Source: Bacteroidales bacterium (GTDB lineage Bacteria > Bacteroidota > Bacteroidia > Bacteroidales > Tenuifilaceae). From it: a DNA stretch of 64,000 nt. Of the stretch, positions 7,643 through 16,740 are shown piece after piece (position 1 is the first letter of the stretch; each line of letters opens with the position of its first letter). Under the pieces are notes generated by a model. It was not told where the DNA came from and did not search any database. It saw only the letters and a program-made list of their open reading frames with translations. A program made the translations under genes and the position numbers. The DNA lies in assembly GCA_013376985.1 (NCBI GenBank), contig JACABB010000023.1:1-64000 (forward strand), written 5' to 3'.

Positions 7643-8533
7643 ATGAAAATTATGATAAGAAAAACCTGCTTTATAATGTTAGCATTTATTTCTAAATCTT
7701 TATTTGGACAGCAAAATAGCGATTTACAAATTGATTATTTTGGACAAAATTCTCCGGGTGATTCAGCAATTATTTTTACTCCAATTGTAACTTCTATGCC
7801 TAATAGAAGTGATTTGAAAATAACTTTATCACCAGACGGTAAGGAGTGCTTAATTGGAACCAGAGTAAATGAAGTGCCTACAATCTTATATTCAAAGCAA
7901 GTTAATGGTCATTGGTCTGAATTTGAAACAGCAAGTTTTATTGTTGCTAATCAGCGTGAGAAAGAACCTTTTTTTTCTCCTGATGGAAAAAAAATTTTTT
8001 TTGTCAGATATGCTTCTATTTGGGTATCGAATCGGATAAATCAATCTTGGGCAGCCCCTGAAATACTTAACTCACCAATAAATGTGGATGCAGAACAGTA
8101 TCATCCTACAGTCACTTTGGATGGAACACTTTATTTTTGCTCCAACCGTGGAGGTGAATACAATATATACCGTTCTAAATATGAAAATGGACGTTATTCT
8201 ACAGTTGAAAAACTTGATGCAATAATAAACTCACACATTAACGGAGCAGATGGGGCTTACGATCAATATATTGCACCTGACGAAAGCTATATTATTTTTT
8301 CTTCGGTTCGTTCGGGCGGCTTTGGCAAAGAGGATCAATATATAAGTTATAATAAGGGCGGTCATTGGACTAATCCGATAAATCTAGGATCGAAGATTAA
8401 TACAGATGGGACTGAATATGGATCTTATGTAAGTCCCGATAATAAGTATTACTTTTTTGCCAGATATAATAATCGAAATCTAAGCGATATTTATTGGGTA
8501 AATGCAAAGTTTATTGAAAAATTAAGAGAATAA
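7643..8533 (+). CDS. Exported WD40-like (PD40) beta-propeller protein
   Basis: An exported protein of about 296 residues. I start it at the ATG at 7643 (MKIMIRKTC), which gives a proper signal peptide ending near SLFGQQN; a start 14 codons earlier would bury it. Several PD40-type blades follow, each with a DG or DN turn: LSPDGKECL, FSPDGKKIFF, VTLDGTLYFCSNRGG, IAPDESYIIFSSVRSG and VSPDNKYYFFARY. Related propellers occur in TolB and in PorE-like proteins such as the one at 46.0 kb, and probably bind peptides or other cell-envelope partners. No catalytic motif is visible. It is followed by decayed sequence, not an operon partner. Confidence 0.75.
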   Translation: MKIMIRKTCFIMLAFISKSLFGQQNSDLQIDYFGQNSPGDSAIIFTPIVTSMPNRSDLKITLSPDGKECLIGTRVNEVPTILYSKQVNGHWSEFETASFIVANQREKEPFFSPDGKKIFFVRYASIWVSNRINQSWAAPEILNSPINVDAEQYHPTVTLDGTLYFCSNRGGEYNIYRSKYENGRYSTVEKLDAIINSHINGADGAYDQYIAPDESYIIFSSVRSGGFGKEDQYISYNKGGHWTNPINLGSKINTDGTEYGSYVSPDNKYYFFARYNNRNLSDIYWVNAKFIEKLRE

Positions 8534-8602
8534 TGCAATAAAAAACGTTTGCTTGCTTATGCTAAACATATTGCAAGTTTTTAGAAATTTATCATGTGAT
8601 AG

Positions 8603-8836
8603 GTTTTCGACATTGCCTCCCAATTCTTCTGGACGGAAACGTCTTTCTTTGCCATAACAGATATTCACATTGCTGATAAAAAATCACCTACCCCGTTTGT
8701 TTATTTTGGGTACAATAAATTCCCCCCTACGGGTGTCGCTATAATGCTTTATACAACTCAAGTTCTTGATGCAGCCGCTAAAACGGCAAATGCAATGGAC
8801 TACTCTGGCCTCAAGCGGCAGGATAGTTTTTATTAA
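8603..8836 (+). pseudogene. Unidentified protein fragment without a start
   Basis: The frame from 8603 to a TAA at 8834-8836 is open for 77 codons and reads like real protein (FFWTETSFFAITDIHIAD, then FVYFGYNKFPPTGVAIMLY, then TTQVLDAAAKTANAMD). Two stops (TGA TAG) precede it and no usable ATG exists near its head. I do not recognise the family. It is probably the 3' part of a degraded gene. Confidence 0.4.
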
Positions 8837-8856
8837 AAATTAAATAGATAATAGTC

Positions 8857-9334
8857 ATGACTGCAAATCAGAATTTTTCAAGCAAAAAGATTAAATGGAC
8901 GGAATTAATTATTTTTTTTATTGTTTCTATTTAGTTTTGACCCCATTCCAATTAGTAATTATAAGAATGGATGAAAATTTCCTGTTACCTTATGGTTTGA
9001 GTATGTTTTATCGTATTTTGCGTGGCATAGGTTCATCCATTGGCTTTTGGTGGTATATTATATTCTCAAAAGTAAAGTTGACAAAAAATTATCATTCTGG
9101 GGAGTTAACAAATTATATAGCATATTGGCAGCAGCATTAATTACTCTATGTCTTACGATTGCGGGGGTGACTAATTCCGAAGGGCATAACCAACATTATT
9201 TTGGATTTATTACTGGTATCTTGCTAATATTTTATGCACTGGGCAAAGAGTATGGCTGGAGAGGTTATTTGCAGCAGGCTTTAGAGCCATTGAAACTTTT
9301 TTATAGGGTTTTAATTATTGCTGTTTTATGGTAA
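8857..9334 (+). pseudogene. CPBP-type intramembrane protease pseudogene with two frameshifts
   Basis: Three frames join into one membrane protein. It starts at the ATG at 8857 (MTANQNFSSKKIKWTELIIFFIVSI), shifts near a T-run at about 8918-8932, continues as YLVLTPFQLVIIRMDEN and so on to GFWWYI, then shifts again near 9050-9060 into LKSKVDKKLSFWG. The conserved CPBP motif EExxxRGYL is present as KEYGWRGYL, with the first Glu changed to Lys (codon AAA). The frame stops at VLIIAVLW, before the second His-containing motif. Downstream to about 9485 another frame encodes a hydrophobic stretch (IIVLVFAVIVWAILIISL) that may be leftover coding sequence. Two shifts, a lost catalytic residue and a missing C-terminus indicate a dead gene. 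Confidence 0.75.
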
Positions 9335-9620
9335 GTGTGGCAATAGTAGTAAGAAAATTATTGTCCTCGTTTTTGCTGTAATTGTTTGGGCTATTCTAAT
9401 AATATCGCTCAATAAAAAGAGAGTTCAAATGTTGGAAAGATCAACTCAACAACGCAGTATTTCCTTCTTTTCGTGTTTTAAATAACTTCACTTTAAAAAC
9501 TACATTATCAATTTGAGCAATGATTAATATTTAAACCCATAATTCACATAATTAAAAAGTCATATTACTTGAATATATAAAAGATATTTCATACTTTTGT
9601 AAAAGTATTTTTATTAAATT

Positions 9621-10577
9621 ATGTATATGGAAGATGTTATTGGAAAACTTGGCTTTTTAGCGGGAGGCTCCAGATTTCGTAGGATTTATGAGAAAATGCA
9701 AATTGATGGCGATAAGGCTTACAAGGAATCTGGGCTTGGTTTTAAATCCAGCTGGTTTCCAGTTTACTATGTTTTATCGAAATCGCAACAATCTCAAACG
9801 GTGATGGAGATTACCGATCAAATTGCATTCTCGCATATAACAGTAAAAAACATTATTAACGAGCTTAACAATGAGGGGTTAATTAAAATTTCTCCAAACC
9901 CAAACGACAAACGTTCAAAGCTGATTTCGTTATCCGAAAAAGGTCAGGCACTCTTATCACAACTAAGGCCAATCTGGTTCTCATTTTCAAGTTCGTTAAA
10001 AAACATTCTAACTTCAGGTCACCCCGATATTATAAATATTCTGAAAAGAATTGATTCGGAGTTGATCAAAGACCCTTTAAACGAGCGTGTCCGTCGTCAG
10101 ACCGAAAAGCAGGTTGTAATTTTAGATTATAGACCCAGTCTAAAAGAACATTTCTACGAATTAGCCGGTCACTGGCTGTTAGGTTTATTAAAAGGTAAAC
10201 TAGAGGAGGAGGATAAATTTACTCTCAACAACCCCGACATTGCTTACCTACAGCAAGGAGGTTTTCTGTTTTATGCACAGTATAAGGAAGAAATCATTGG
10301 ATGTGTTGCGCTAAAAAGGTTAGATGAAGAGGCATTTGAATTTGCTAAACTTTTTGTTGAACCAAAATATAGGAATCTTGGCGCTGCATCAAAGCTTATT
10401 AATCGTTGTATAAGTAGATGTAAGGAAAACAATGCCAGAGAACTTTGGCTGCAAACAACAAGTAGTTTGCGTGAGGCTCACAATCTTTATTATAAACTCG
10501 GATTTGTGGATAAAGATGCGCCGCCTCAAATGACGGTATTAAAAAGAACTGAAAAAATAATGTGCATTGAGTTATGA
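9621..10577 (+). CDS. MarR-type regulator fused to a GNAT acetyltransferase
   Basis: A 318-residue fusion. Residues 1-150 form a MarR winged helix, with ITDQIAFSHITVKNIINELNNEGLIK as the recognition helix region and NPNDKRSKLISLSEKG as the wing. Residues about 165-315 form a GNAT domain with the acetyl-CoA loop VEPKYRNLGAASKLINRC and the C-terminal LYYKLGFVDKDAPPQMTVLK. The fused pair is a known architecture whose ligands are mostly undefined; a small-molecule-responsive repressor that also acetylates a substrate is the likely role. The first Met is at 9621, but the Met at 9627 is equally possible. A second free-standing GNAT gene lies 133 nt downstream. Confidence 0.85.
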   Translation: MYMEDVIGKLGFLAGGSRFRRIYEKMQIDGDKAYKESGLGFKSSWFPVYYVLSKSQQSQTVMEITDQIAFSHITVKNIINELNNEGLIKISPNPNDKRSKLISLSEKGQALLSQLRPIWFSFSSSLKNILTSGHPDIINILKRIDSELIKDPLNERVRRQTEKQVVILDYRPSLKEHFYELAGHWLLGLLKGKLEEEDKFTLNNPDIAYLQQGGFLFYAQYKEEIIGCVALKRLDEEAFEFAKLFVEPKYRNLGAASKLINRCISRCKENNARELWLQTTSSLREAHNLYYKLGFVDKDAPPQMTVLKRTEKIMCIEL

Positions 10578-10709
10578 TACTCTTATTTGATGAGGAATAG
10601 TTGTCTTTATCCACCTTTACTATATTACCAAAATAAAACGGTTGTGTGCTACTGCTAATTCCAAACGATAAACTTCATCTACTTAAAAAAGAAACTAAAA
10701 TACTCGACT

Positions 10710-11234
10710 ATGAATAATCAAGATTATACAGTGCGTAATGCAAAACCTAGCGAATTTGAAGAAATAGGAAAACTAATGGTTTTAGTCTATTCACAATTAG
10801 ATGGATTTCCAAAAATTTCGGAACAACCAGAATACTATAAAATGCTTGCCAATGTTGGAGCGTTAACGAAGAAACCTGAAGCGGAACTTTTGGTAGCGGT
10901 TTCTGATGAAGGAAAAATTGGAGGATGTGTTGTATACTTCGGCGATATGCAGTATTATGGCTCAGGAGGTACTGCAACTCAGGAGAAGAACGCTTCGGGC
11001 TTCAGGCTATTAGCAGTCGATCCTTCAATGAGAGGAAACGGTCTTGGTAAACTCCTGACCATTGAATGTATTAACAAAGCAAGAGATAAAAAGCAACCTC
11101 AAATGGTTATACATACAACTATGGCTATGCAAACGGCTTGGAAAATGTATGAAAAACTAGGCTTTAAGAGATCGGAAGATTTAGATTTTATGCAAGGAAA
11201 ACTCCCTGTATTTGGCTTTAGATTAATGTTTTAG
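10710..11234 (+). CDS. GNAT family N-acetyltransferase
   Basis: A 174-residue single-domain acetyltransferase. It begins with the usual beta-1/alpha-1 pattern (YTVRNAKPSEFEEIGKLMVLVY). It carries the acetyl-CoA pyrophosphate loop DPSMRGNGLGKLLTIECIN (the R/QxxGxG/A motif), then TAWKMYEKLGFKRSEDLDF. The acceptor substrate cannot be read from sequence. It follows the MarR-GNAT gene on the same strand and converges on recJ. Confidence 0.88.
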   Translation: MNNQDYTVRNAKPSEFEEIGKLMVLVYSQLDGFPKISEQPEYYKMLANVGALTKKPEAELLVAVSDEGKIGGCVVYFGDMQYYGSGGTATQEKNASGFRLLAVDPSMRGNGLGKLLTIECINKARDKKQPQMVIHTTMAMQTAWKMYEKLGFKRSEDLDFMQGKLPVFGFRLMF

Positions 11235-11293
11235 TGAAGCAAAACAGGAAATGGCATTCTTAGCCAAATTCAATAATTGATTAAAATAGAATA

Positions 11294-13060
11294 TCAAAGA
11301 AGATAACTCTCTTTCTTTTTTGGTTCATCGAATTTGTCTGTTTGGTACATCTCGAACTTGATGTCTTTTACCCTAATTTGAAGAGTCGTTTCACCTCTAA
11401 AAATATTTTCAGTAATTGTGTAGCAAACGTCAAAGGGTTTTCCTTCGTGAATAGTTCTGTAATGCTCAGCAAGTTGGAATGCTATAGCGGGATAGGATTT
11501 TGTTTTATCGGTATGAACCAAGGATAGTTTGATATGTTCCTTATCAGGGCCAACTAGGCGACCCTCACCATTATCAGTAACATTTTCGGTAACGAATACT
11601 GGCGACATGTTACCAGGGCCAAAAGGTTGAAACTGCTTGAGAATTCTAAAGAATTTATCGTTAATATCATCAAGCGACAGCATGGCATCAATATCAATTT
11701 GAGGGATTAATAGTTCTGGGGTGATAGTTTTGCTAACAATATCCTCAAATCTATCCATGAATTGTTGTACTTTACTAACATTCATGGTTAAGCCTGCTGC
11801 GTACATGTGCCCTCCAAAACTATCAAGTAAATCAGAGCATGACTCAATAGCCTGATATAAGTCAAATCCAGTAACTGAGCGAGCAGAACCAGTGGCTACA
11901 TCTCCCGATTGGGTAAGCACAACAGTTGGCCTATAATATGTTTCGATTAACCTTGATGCTACAATACCTACAACCCCTTTATGCCATGATGGGTTGAAAA
12001 GCACCGTTGTATTTCTATGTTGCGCTTTTGGATCGGATGCAATCATTCGAAGTGCTTCGTGGGTAATGGTACGGTCAACGTTTTTGCGATCGTTATTACA
12101 GGAATTTATTACCGATCCCATCTCAAATGCAACAAGATCATCGCCCGCACAAAGAAGATCAACTGCCGATTTTCCCGACTCCATTCTACCCGCAGCGTTT
12201 ATCCTTGGGCCAATTCTAAATACGATATCATCAATCGCAATCTGCTGCTTTTCAATGCCCGCAATCTTTATAATTGATCTTAGCCCACGGCTAGGGTTTT
12301 CGTTCAATTTTAGTAAACCGAAAAACGATAGTACCCTATTCTCGTCAATAACAGGAACAATATCGGATGCAATGCTAACAGCAACCAAATCGAGGTATTG
12401 GTAAAGTTCCTCCATTGGTATATTATTCTTCTGGCAATAGGCCTGAAGTAACTTAAAGCCGACTCCGCATCCCGAAAGCTCTTTGAATGGGTATTTACAA
12501 TCGAGACGCTTAGGATCTAAAACGGCAACAGCTTGGGGTATTAGCTCCCCTGGCAAATGGTGATCGCAGATAATAAAATCGATTTTACGTAGATTGGCAT
12601 AAGCTATTTTTTCGTTGGCTTTAATGCCACAATCAAGCGCAATTATTAGGCTATATCCATTCTCGGCAGCGTAATCAATACCTTTTAGGGAAATACCATA
12701 CCCTTCAGTGTACCTATCGGGTATGTAATATCCTATTTTTGAATATTTTTTCTGGAAGAACGAGTAGATAAGTGCAACAGCAGTTGTTCCATCTACATCA
12801 TAATCACCATAAACCAAAATTCTCTCATTGCCACGTATTGCTCTTTCTATGCGTTCTACAGCAGCTTGCATATCCTTCATTAGGTATGGATCGTAGAGAT
12901 CTTCAAGGGAAGGCCGAAAGAATTTTTTTGCCTCATCGTAGGTTGATATTCCACGCTGAACCAACAGCGTTGCAAGAACTCGTTCAACCCCAAGCACCTC
13001 TGCTAAATGATTGATAGTGTCAGGGTTTCCCTTATCCTTATATACCCACCTTTTTTCCAT
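11294..13060 (-). CDS. recJ: Single-stranded-DNA-specific 5'-3' exonuclease RecJ
   Basis: Degrades single-stranded DNA 5' to 3' in RecF-pathway recombination, mismatch repair and base-excision repair. The 588-residue protein shows the DHH-family motifs: DYDVDGTTA (86-94, Mn-binding Asp), the ALDCG motif near 141-145, DHH at 166-168 and GGHMYAAG of the DHHA1 domain near 410. A C-terminal OB-like RecJ domain follows. Length and order are normal. It is about 60 nt from the convergent GNAT gene and is transcribed away from lipB, with a 55-nt gap. Confidence 0.96.
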   Translation of the reverse strand: MEKRWVYKDKGNPDTINHLAEVLGVERVLATLLVQRGISTYDEAKKFFRPSLEDLYDPYLMKDMQAAVERIERAIRGNERILVYGDYDVDGTTAVALIYSFFQKKYSKIGYYIPDRYTEGYGISLKGIDYAAENGYSLIIALDCGIKANEKIAYANLRKIDFIICDHHLPGELIPQAVAVLDPKRLDCKYPFKELSGCGVGFKLLQAYCQKNNIPMEELYQYLDLVAVSIASDIVPVIDENRVLSFFGLLKLNENPSRGLRSIIKIAGIEKQQIAIDDIVFRIGPRINAAGRMESGKSAVDLLCAGDDLVAFEMGSVINSCNNDRKNVDRTITHEALRMIASDPKAQHRNTTVLFNPSWHKGVVGIVASRLIETYYRPTVVLTQSGDVATGSARSVTGFDLYQAIESCSDLLDSFGGHMYAAGLTMNVSKVQQFMDRFEDIVSKTITPELLIPQIDIDAMLSLDDINDKFFRILKQFQPFGPGNMSPVFVTENVTDNGEGRLVGPDKEHIKLSLVHTDKTKSYPAIAFQLAEHYRTIHEGKPFDVCYTITENIFRGETTLQIRVKDIKFEMYQTDKFDEPKKKESYLL

Positions 13061-13115
13061 GTTCTAAAAATACGTTTTTTAAAGCTAAACTCAAACCGAA
13101 AGGATGAAGCAATTT

Positions 13116-13796
13116 CTATTTTTTATAATTAAAGTCAAATTCACTAGCAAACAACTTTTCAAGGTCATTCTTAACAACCAACATGTCAATTTGCCTCCCA
13201 GTCTCCTGTTGCAACGATGTTACCCCTTTATCCATAAAACCGCAAGGGTTTATATAACCAAAATAATCTATGTTTGTATTGATGTTGAAAGCCAATCCAT
13301 GCATAGTAACAAAGCGACTTGCCCTAACACCAATAGCACAAATTTTACGCTCTTTGCCTTTAACTCCAACATCAAGCCAAACACCAGTTGCTCCTTGAAG
13401 TCTACTAGACTTTATAGAATAACTCTCAAGGAAACGAATTATTATTTCCTCAAGTTTATGAACATATTCTTTTAGGGAAATTCCAAATGCTTCCAGATTG
13501 AGAATTGGGTATATAACTATTTGCCCAGGGCCATGGTAGGTAATATCACCTCCTCTATTGATCTTGTAATATGTGGCATTGATTTGCCTGAGCATCTCTT
13601 CGCTGATGAGCAAATTGGATCTCTCGCCACTTTTGCCGAGTGTATACACATGTGGATGCTCGCAGAAAAGGAGGTAGTGCAAATCACCTGTTGCGGTCAT
13701 TTTTTGTTGCATCACCTTCTCGAAAAGTTCCTCCTGATAATCCCAAGCCTTTTTATAATCGATTAATCCAATATCTTCAAAAATTACTTGTTGCAT
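13116..13796 (-). CDS. lipB: Octanoyl-[acyl-carrier-protein]:protein N-octanoyltransferase LipB
   Basis: Transfers octanoate from acyl carrier protein to lipoyl domains, the first step of endogenous lipoate synthesis. The 226-residue protein has the EHPHVYTLGKSG strand, the family motif RGGDITYHGPGQ (81-92), the catalytic Lys (about K151 in KICAIGVRAS) and the catalytic Cys185 in PCGFMDKGVTS. It lies 49 nt downstream of lipA on the same strand, so octanoyl transfer and sulfur insertion are encoded together. A separate lipoate ligase at 31.2 kb gives a salvage route. Confidence 0.95.
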   Translation of the reverse strand: MQQVIFEDIGLIDYKKAWDYQEELFEKVMQQKMTATGDLHYLLFCEHPHVYTLGKSGERSNLLISEEMLRQINATYYKINRGGDITYHGPGQIVIYPILNLEAFGISLKEYVHKLEEIIIRFLESYSIKSSRLQGATGVWLDVGVKGKERKICAIGVRASRFVTMHGLAFNINTNIDYFGYINPCGFMDKGVTSLQQETGRQIDMLVVKNDLEKLFASEFDFNYKK

Positions 13797-13845
13797 TTAT
13801 ATGATTGACTTTATTTATATACAAACAATGAAAACGGTTAAAGTG

Positions 13846-14709
13846 TTAACCGCTGTTTTGGTTTTTTAAATGAGCTTGCTCTGCGTGGTACGATGAACGA
13901 ACCAATGGTCCAGATTCGGCAAATAAAAAACCTTTTTCTAATGCAGCCTTTTTGTAAAACTCAAACTCTTCAGGCTCAACATACCGATCAACCTTTAAGT
14001 TACCGTTACGTGGTTGAAGGTACTGACCAATTGTAATATACTTACAGCCTACTGCAATTAAATCATCCAAAACCTGTAAAACCTCTTCCTTGGTTTCACC
14101 CAACCCAAGCATGATACCCGATTTAGCAATATGTCCCGTTTTATTTATATGTTCTATAATGCTTAAACTTGTATGATATTTTGCCTTTGTACGAACCAGC
14201 GGGGTTAATCGTTCTACCGTTTCTAGGTTATGCCCAATTACATGAGGTTTCGACTCAAGGAAGATATCTAGTAACTCAAGTTTGCCACTAAAATCGGGGA
14301 TTAAAACTTCAACCCTAGTATTTGGGTTATGTTTCTTAACTTCTACGATAGTTTCACGCCAATGAGCTGCACCCTGATCTACAAGATCATCACGGGTAAC
14401 CGAGGTGATTACACAGTGCTTTAGTTCCATCAGTTTAACTGACATTGCAACGTTAAAAGGCTCAAGAGGATCGGGTGGAAGTGGCTTCCCTGTGGTTGTT
14501 GCACAGAATCCGCACGAACGGGTACAAGTATCACCCAAAATCATAAAGGTTGCAGTTCCATTCCCCCAGCATTCTCCTATATTAGGACACATTCCACTGC
14601 TGCAAATTGTATGTAACTTATGATTTTTTACAATATTACTTACCCTTGTATAACCCTCACCTCCTGGTAATTTTATTTTAAGCCATGAGGGTTTTCTTGG
14701 AGCATTCAT
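13846..14709 (-). CDS. lipA: Lipoyl synthase LipA
   Basis: A radical-SAM enzyme that inserts two sulfurs into the octanoyl chain on lipoyl proteins. Both iron-sulfur motifs are intact: the auxiliary cluster C36-x4-C41-x5-C47 (CSSGMCPNIGEC) and the radical-SAM cluster C62-x3-C66-x2-C69 (CTRSCGFC). The C-terminal RSSYHAEQ segment carries the Ser ligand of the auxiliary cluster. At 287 residues the length is normal for the family. It is first in the lipA-lipB unit. Confidence 0.96.
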   Translation of the reverse strand: MNAPRKPSWLKIKLPGGEGYTRVSNIVKNHKLHTICSSGMCPNIGECWGNGTATFMILGDTCTRSCGFCATTTGKPLPPDPLEPFNVAMSVKLMELKHCVITSVTRDDLVDQGAAHWRETIVEVKKHNPNTRVEVLIPDFSGKLELLDIFLESKPHVIGHNLETVERLTPLVRTKAKYHTSLSIIEHINKTGHIAKSGIMLGLGETKEEVLQVLDDLIAVGCKYITIGQYLQPRNGNLKVDRYVEPEEFEFYKKAALEKGFLFAESGPLVRSSYHAEQAHLKNQNSG

Positions 14710-14949
14710 TAACGGAAAGTTTATGCAAAAAAACGAAAAAAAAATGGTTTAATCTTGGTAATAGAGTAGAATCATTCTAAAAAAGATTTATTCCTACTTC
14801 TGCTTAGTGAGTTACTATAGCAACTATTTATTTAAGATGGCACATTCTATTTTGATTGTAATAAGAACAGGAATGAAAAAGCGATGACTAAATTTATATG
14901 TAATATTATATTGATAATTAAGCGACAAGTTAAAAAATAAATTAATAAT

Positions 14950-14991
14950 TATAAAAATAGTTGTATGACTATAAAAATAGTTATACATTTG
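14950..14991 (+). promoter_or_regulatory. Promoter with tandem operator candidate before the BlaI-like gene
   Basis: TATAAAAATAGTTGTA (14950-14965) and TATAAAAATAGTTATA (14970-14985) are near-identical 16-mers spaced exactly 20 bp apart, each containing a near-palindrome. They overlap a Bacteroidota -7 box (TACATTTG, 14984-14991). Two sites two helical turns apart over the promoter fit autorepression by the dimeric BlaI-like protein. The start ATG at 14996 is so close that the transcript may be almost leaderless. Confidence 0.55.
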
Positions 14992-14995
14992 TTCC

Positions 14996-15379
14996 ATGGA
15001 AAGTAAAGAGCTAACAAAAGCGGAAGAACAGGTAATGCAATATCTATGGAACATTAAAAAGGGTTTCTTAAAAGATATTGTGGATCAATTCCCCGAACCG
15101 AAACCTGCTTATACAACCGTTTCTACAGTTATTCGGGTTATGGTGAAAAAGGGGTTTATCGGGTTTAATTCATATGGAAAAATTCACGAATATTTCCCTT
15201 TGATTGCGAAAGGTGAATATTTTCAGAATCATGTAAAATCATTAATTAATAATTATTTTAATGGTTCTGCCCCTGAGTTTGCTTCATGTTTTGCAAACGA
15301 ACAGTTGAATCTTTCAGAGTTGGAAGAGATAAAAAAGTTAATTGACGAGAAGATAAAGAGTATTAAATCAAATAAGTAA
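14996..15379 (+). CDS. BlaI/MecI/CopY family transcriptional repressor
   Basis: A 127-residue winged-helix repressor. Residues 5-75 form the Penicillinase_R domain (LTKAEEQVMQYLWNIKKG and YTTVSTVIRVMVKKGFIGF); the remainder is the helical dimerisation region. Relatives are inactivated when a partner M56 membrane protease is triggered, and the next gene, 2 nt downstream, encodes such a protease. Tandem near-palindromes overlap its promoter. The controlled signal is probably cell-wall related, judging from the M23 domain on the partner. Confidence 0.9.
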   Translation: MESKELTKAEEQVMQYLWNIKKGFLKDIVDQFPEPKPAYTTVSTVIRVMVKKGFIGFNSYGKIHEYFPLIAKGEYFQNHVKSLINNYFNGSAPEFASCFANEQLNLSELEEIKKLIDEKIKSIKSNK

Positions 15380-15381
15380 TC

Positions 15382-16695
15382 ATGATCATTTACTTTTGGT
15401 ATCTGCTTAAGGTATCTATTTGCCTTATAGTATTATATGTATTCTATATTGCGGTATTAAAGCAGAGTACATTTTTTATCTTAAATAGAATTTACCTTAT
15501 AACAGGTCTTCTTCTCTCTTTTTCTATTCCAATTCTAAAGCTATCAATATTTAAGGTTCAATCATCTTCTGTACTTTCAACAATATCAGGTATAGTATCG
15601 GATGAACCGGAGTATTTAATTTTTCAACCACAAAACCTATCGAATGGTATAAATACAATAAACTATTCATTGATACTAACAATAATCTATTTTTTGGGAG
15701 TATCAGTATTGCTTTTGAAACTTTTACTTTCCATTTCCAGGGTTATTTTGGCAAAGGGCAAAGCAGAAAATTATCGGTTAGGCATGTTCAGAATTGTAAA
15801 AACGGATTCAGTAATCCCTTTTTCGTTTTTTAACATGATTTTTTTACCGATAACTGAAAGCAACCCAATGATCATTGAACATGAGATGGCGCATGTTAGG
15901 CAAGCCCATTGGTTCGATTTAATTTTAACCGAAATAGCCTCAATATTACTTTGGTTTAACCCTTTTGTTCCTCTTTACAAAAGTTCGCTCAAACTTCAAC
16001 ACGAGTATCTTGCCGATTCGTATGTAATTAAAAATAATAATCGAATCGAAAATTATCTCGATTGCATGTTAAAACAGATACAGATTGTGAGTTTGGGTGT
16101 TCTTACCAGTCAATTTTATTATAAAACAATTAAAAAGCGAATTACTATGATCACTAAAAATAAAACATCTTTAAAATATTTGGGAGTTTACTTTTTGGCA
16201 TTGCCACTTGTTTGCATGTTACTATTTGCATTTACAACCAACAAATACAAATCGCCATTGACTCAGAGTAACATTGCAAGTGTAGACTCCGATGAGTATC
16301 AACCATCCATTTACCCAATTAATAAAAAGAGTGTGAAGATGACCGCTAATTATGGCGAGTGGGTAAATCCTGTTTCTAAGAAAAAGGATTTTCACTACGG
16401 TATCGATTTAGCAGCAAAGGAAGGCGAGGAGATAATGAGTACGGCAAAAGGAACAGTTGTTGAGGCTACATTCGATTCTAAGAAGGGTAATTATATATTG
16501 ATTAAGCATAACAATATGTTTTCTACTTTTTATGCTCATCTGAAAAGTATTTCGGTAAAGGTTGGCGAAACCCTGGAGAAAGGTCAAGTTATTGGCTATG
16601 TTGGAAGTTCAGGTATTTCAACAGGATCACACTTACATTACGAGGTAATTAAGAATGGTGAAAGGGTAAATCCTAACGATTATCTACCTAAATAG
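15382..16695 (+). CDS. BlaR1-like M56 membrane metallopeptidase fused to an M23 endopeptidase domain
   Basis: A 437-residue membrane protein. Transmembrane segments lie near 5-25, 35-55, 95-120 and 265-285. The M56 zinc motif HEMAH is at 167-171 and the third ligand region HEYLADSYV near 207. After the last membrane segment, where BlaR1 carries a penicillin-binding sensor, residues 330-437 form an M23/LytM peptidase. Its zinc ligands are visible: H338 and D342 (HYGIDLA), H386 (YAHL) and H417/H419 (SHLHYE). The periplasmic part may therefore sense or cut peptidoglycan cross-links while the cytoplasmic protease inactivates the repressor encoded 2 nt upstream. M56-M23 combinations occur in Bacteroidota, but ligand and target are not evident here. 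Confidence 0.85.
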   Translation: MIIYFWYLLKVSICLIVLYVFYIAVLKQSTFFILNRIYLITGLLLSFSIPILKLSIFKVQSSSVLSTISGIVSDEPEYLIFQPQNLSNGINTINYSLILTIIYFLGVSVLLLKLLLSISRVILAKGKAENYRLGMFRIVKTDSVIPFSFFNMIFLPITESNPMIIEHEMAHVRQAHWFDLILTEIASILLWFNPFVPLYKSSLKLQHEYLADSYVIKNNNRIENYLDCMLKQIQIVSLGVLTSQFYYKTIKKRITMITKNKTSLKYLGVYFLALPLVCMLLFAFTTNKYKSPLTQSNIASVDSDEYQPSIYPINKKSVKMTANYGEWVNPVSKKKDFHYGIDLAAKEGEEIMSTAKGTVVEATFDSKKGNYILIKHNNMFSTFYAHLKSISVKVGETLEKGQVIGYVGSSGISTGSHLHYEVIKNGERVNPNDYLPK

Positions 16696-16740
16696 ATTGG
16701 TAAATTGATAAGGTGCGCTTTTAAGTCACCTTATCATTAT

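Noticed and set aside
13104-13475. Plus-strand 123-residue frame opposite lipB
   Set aside because: It lies fully antisense to a clear lipB gene and has the composition of a shadow frame.
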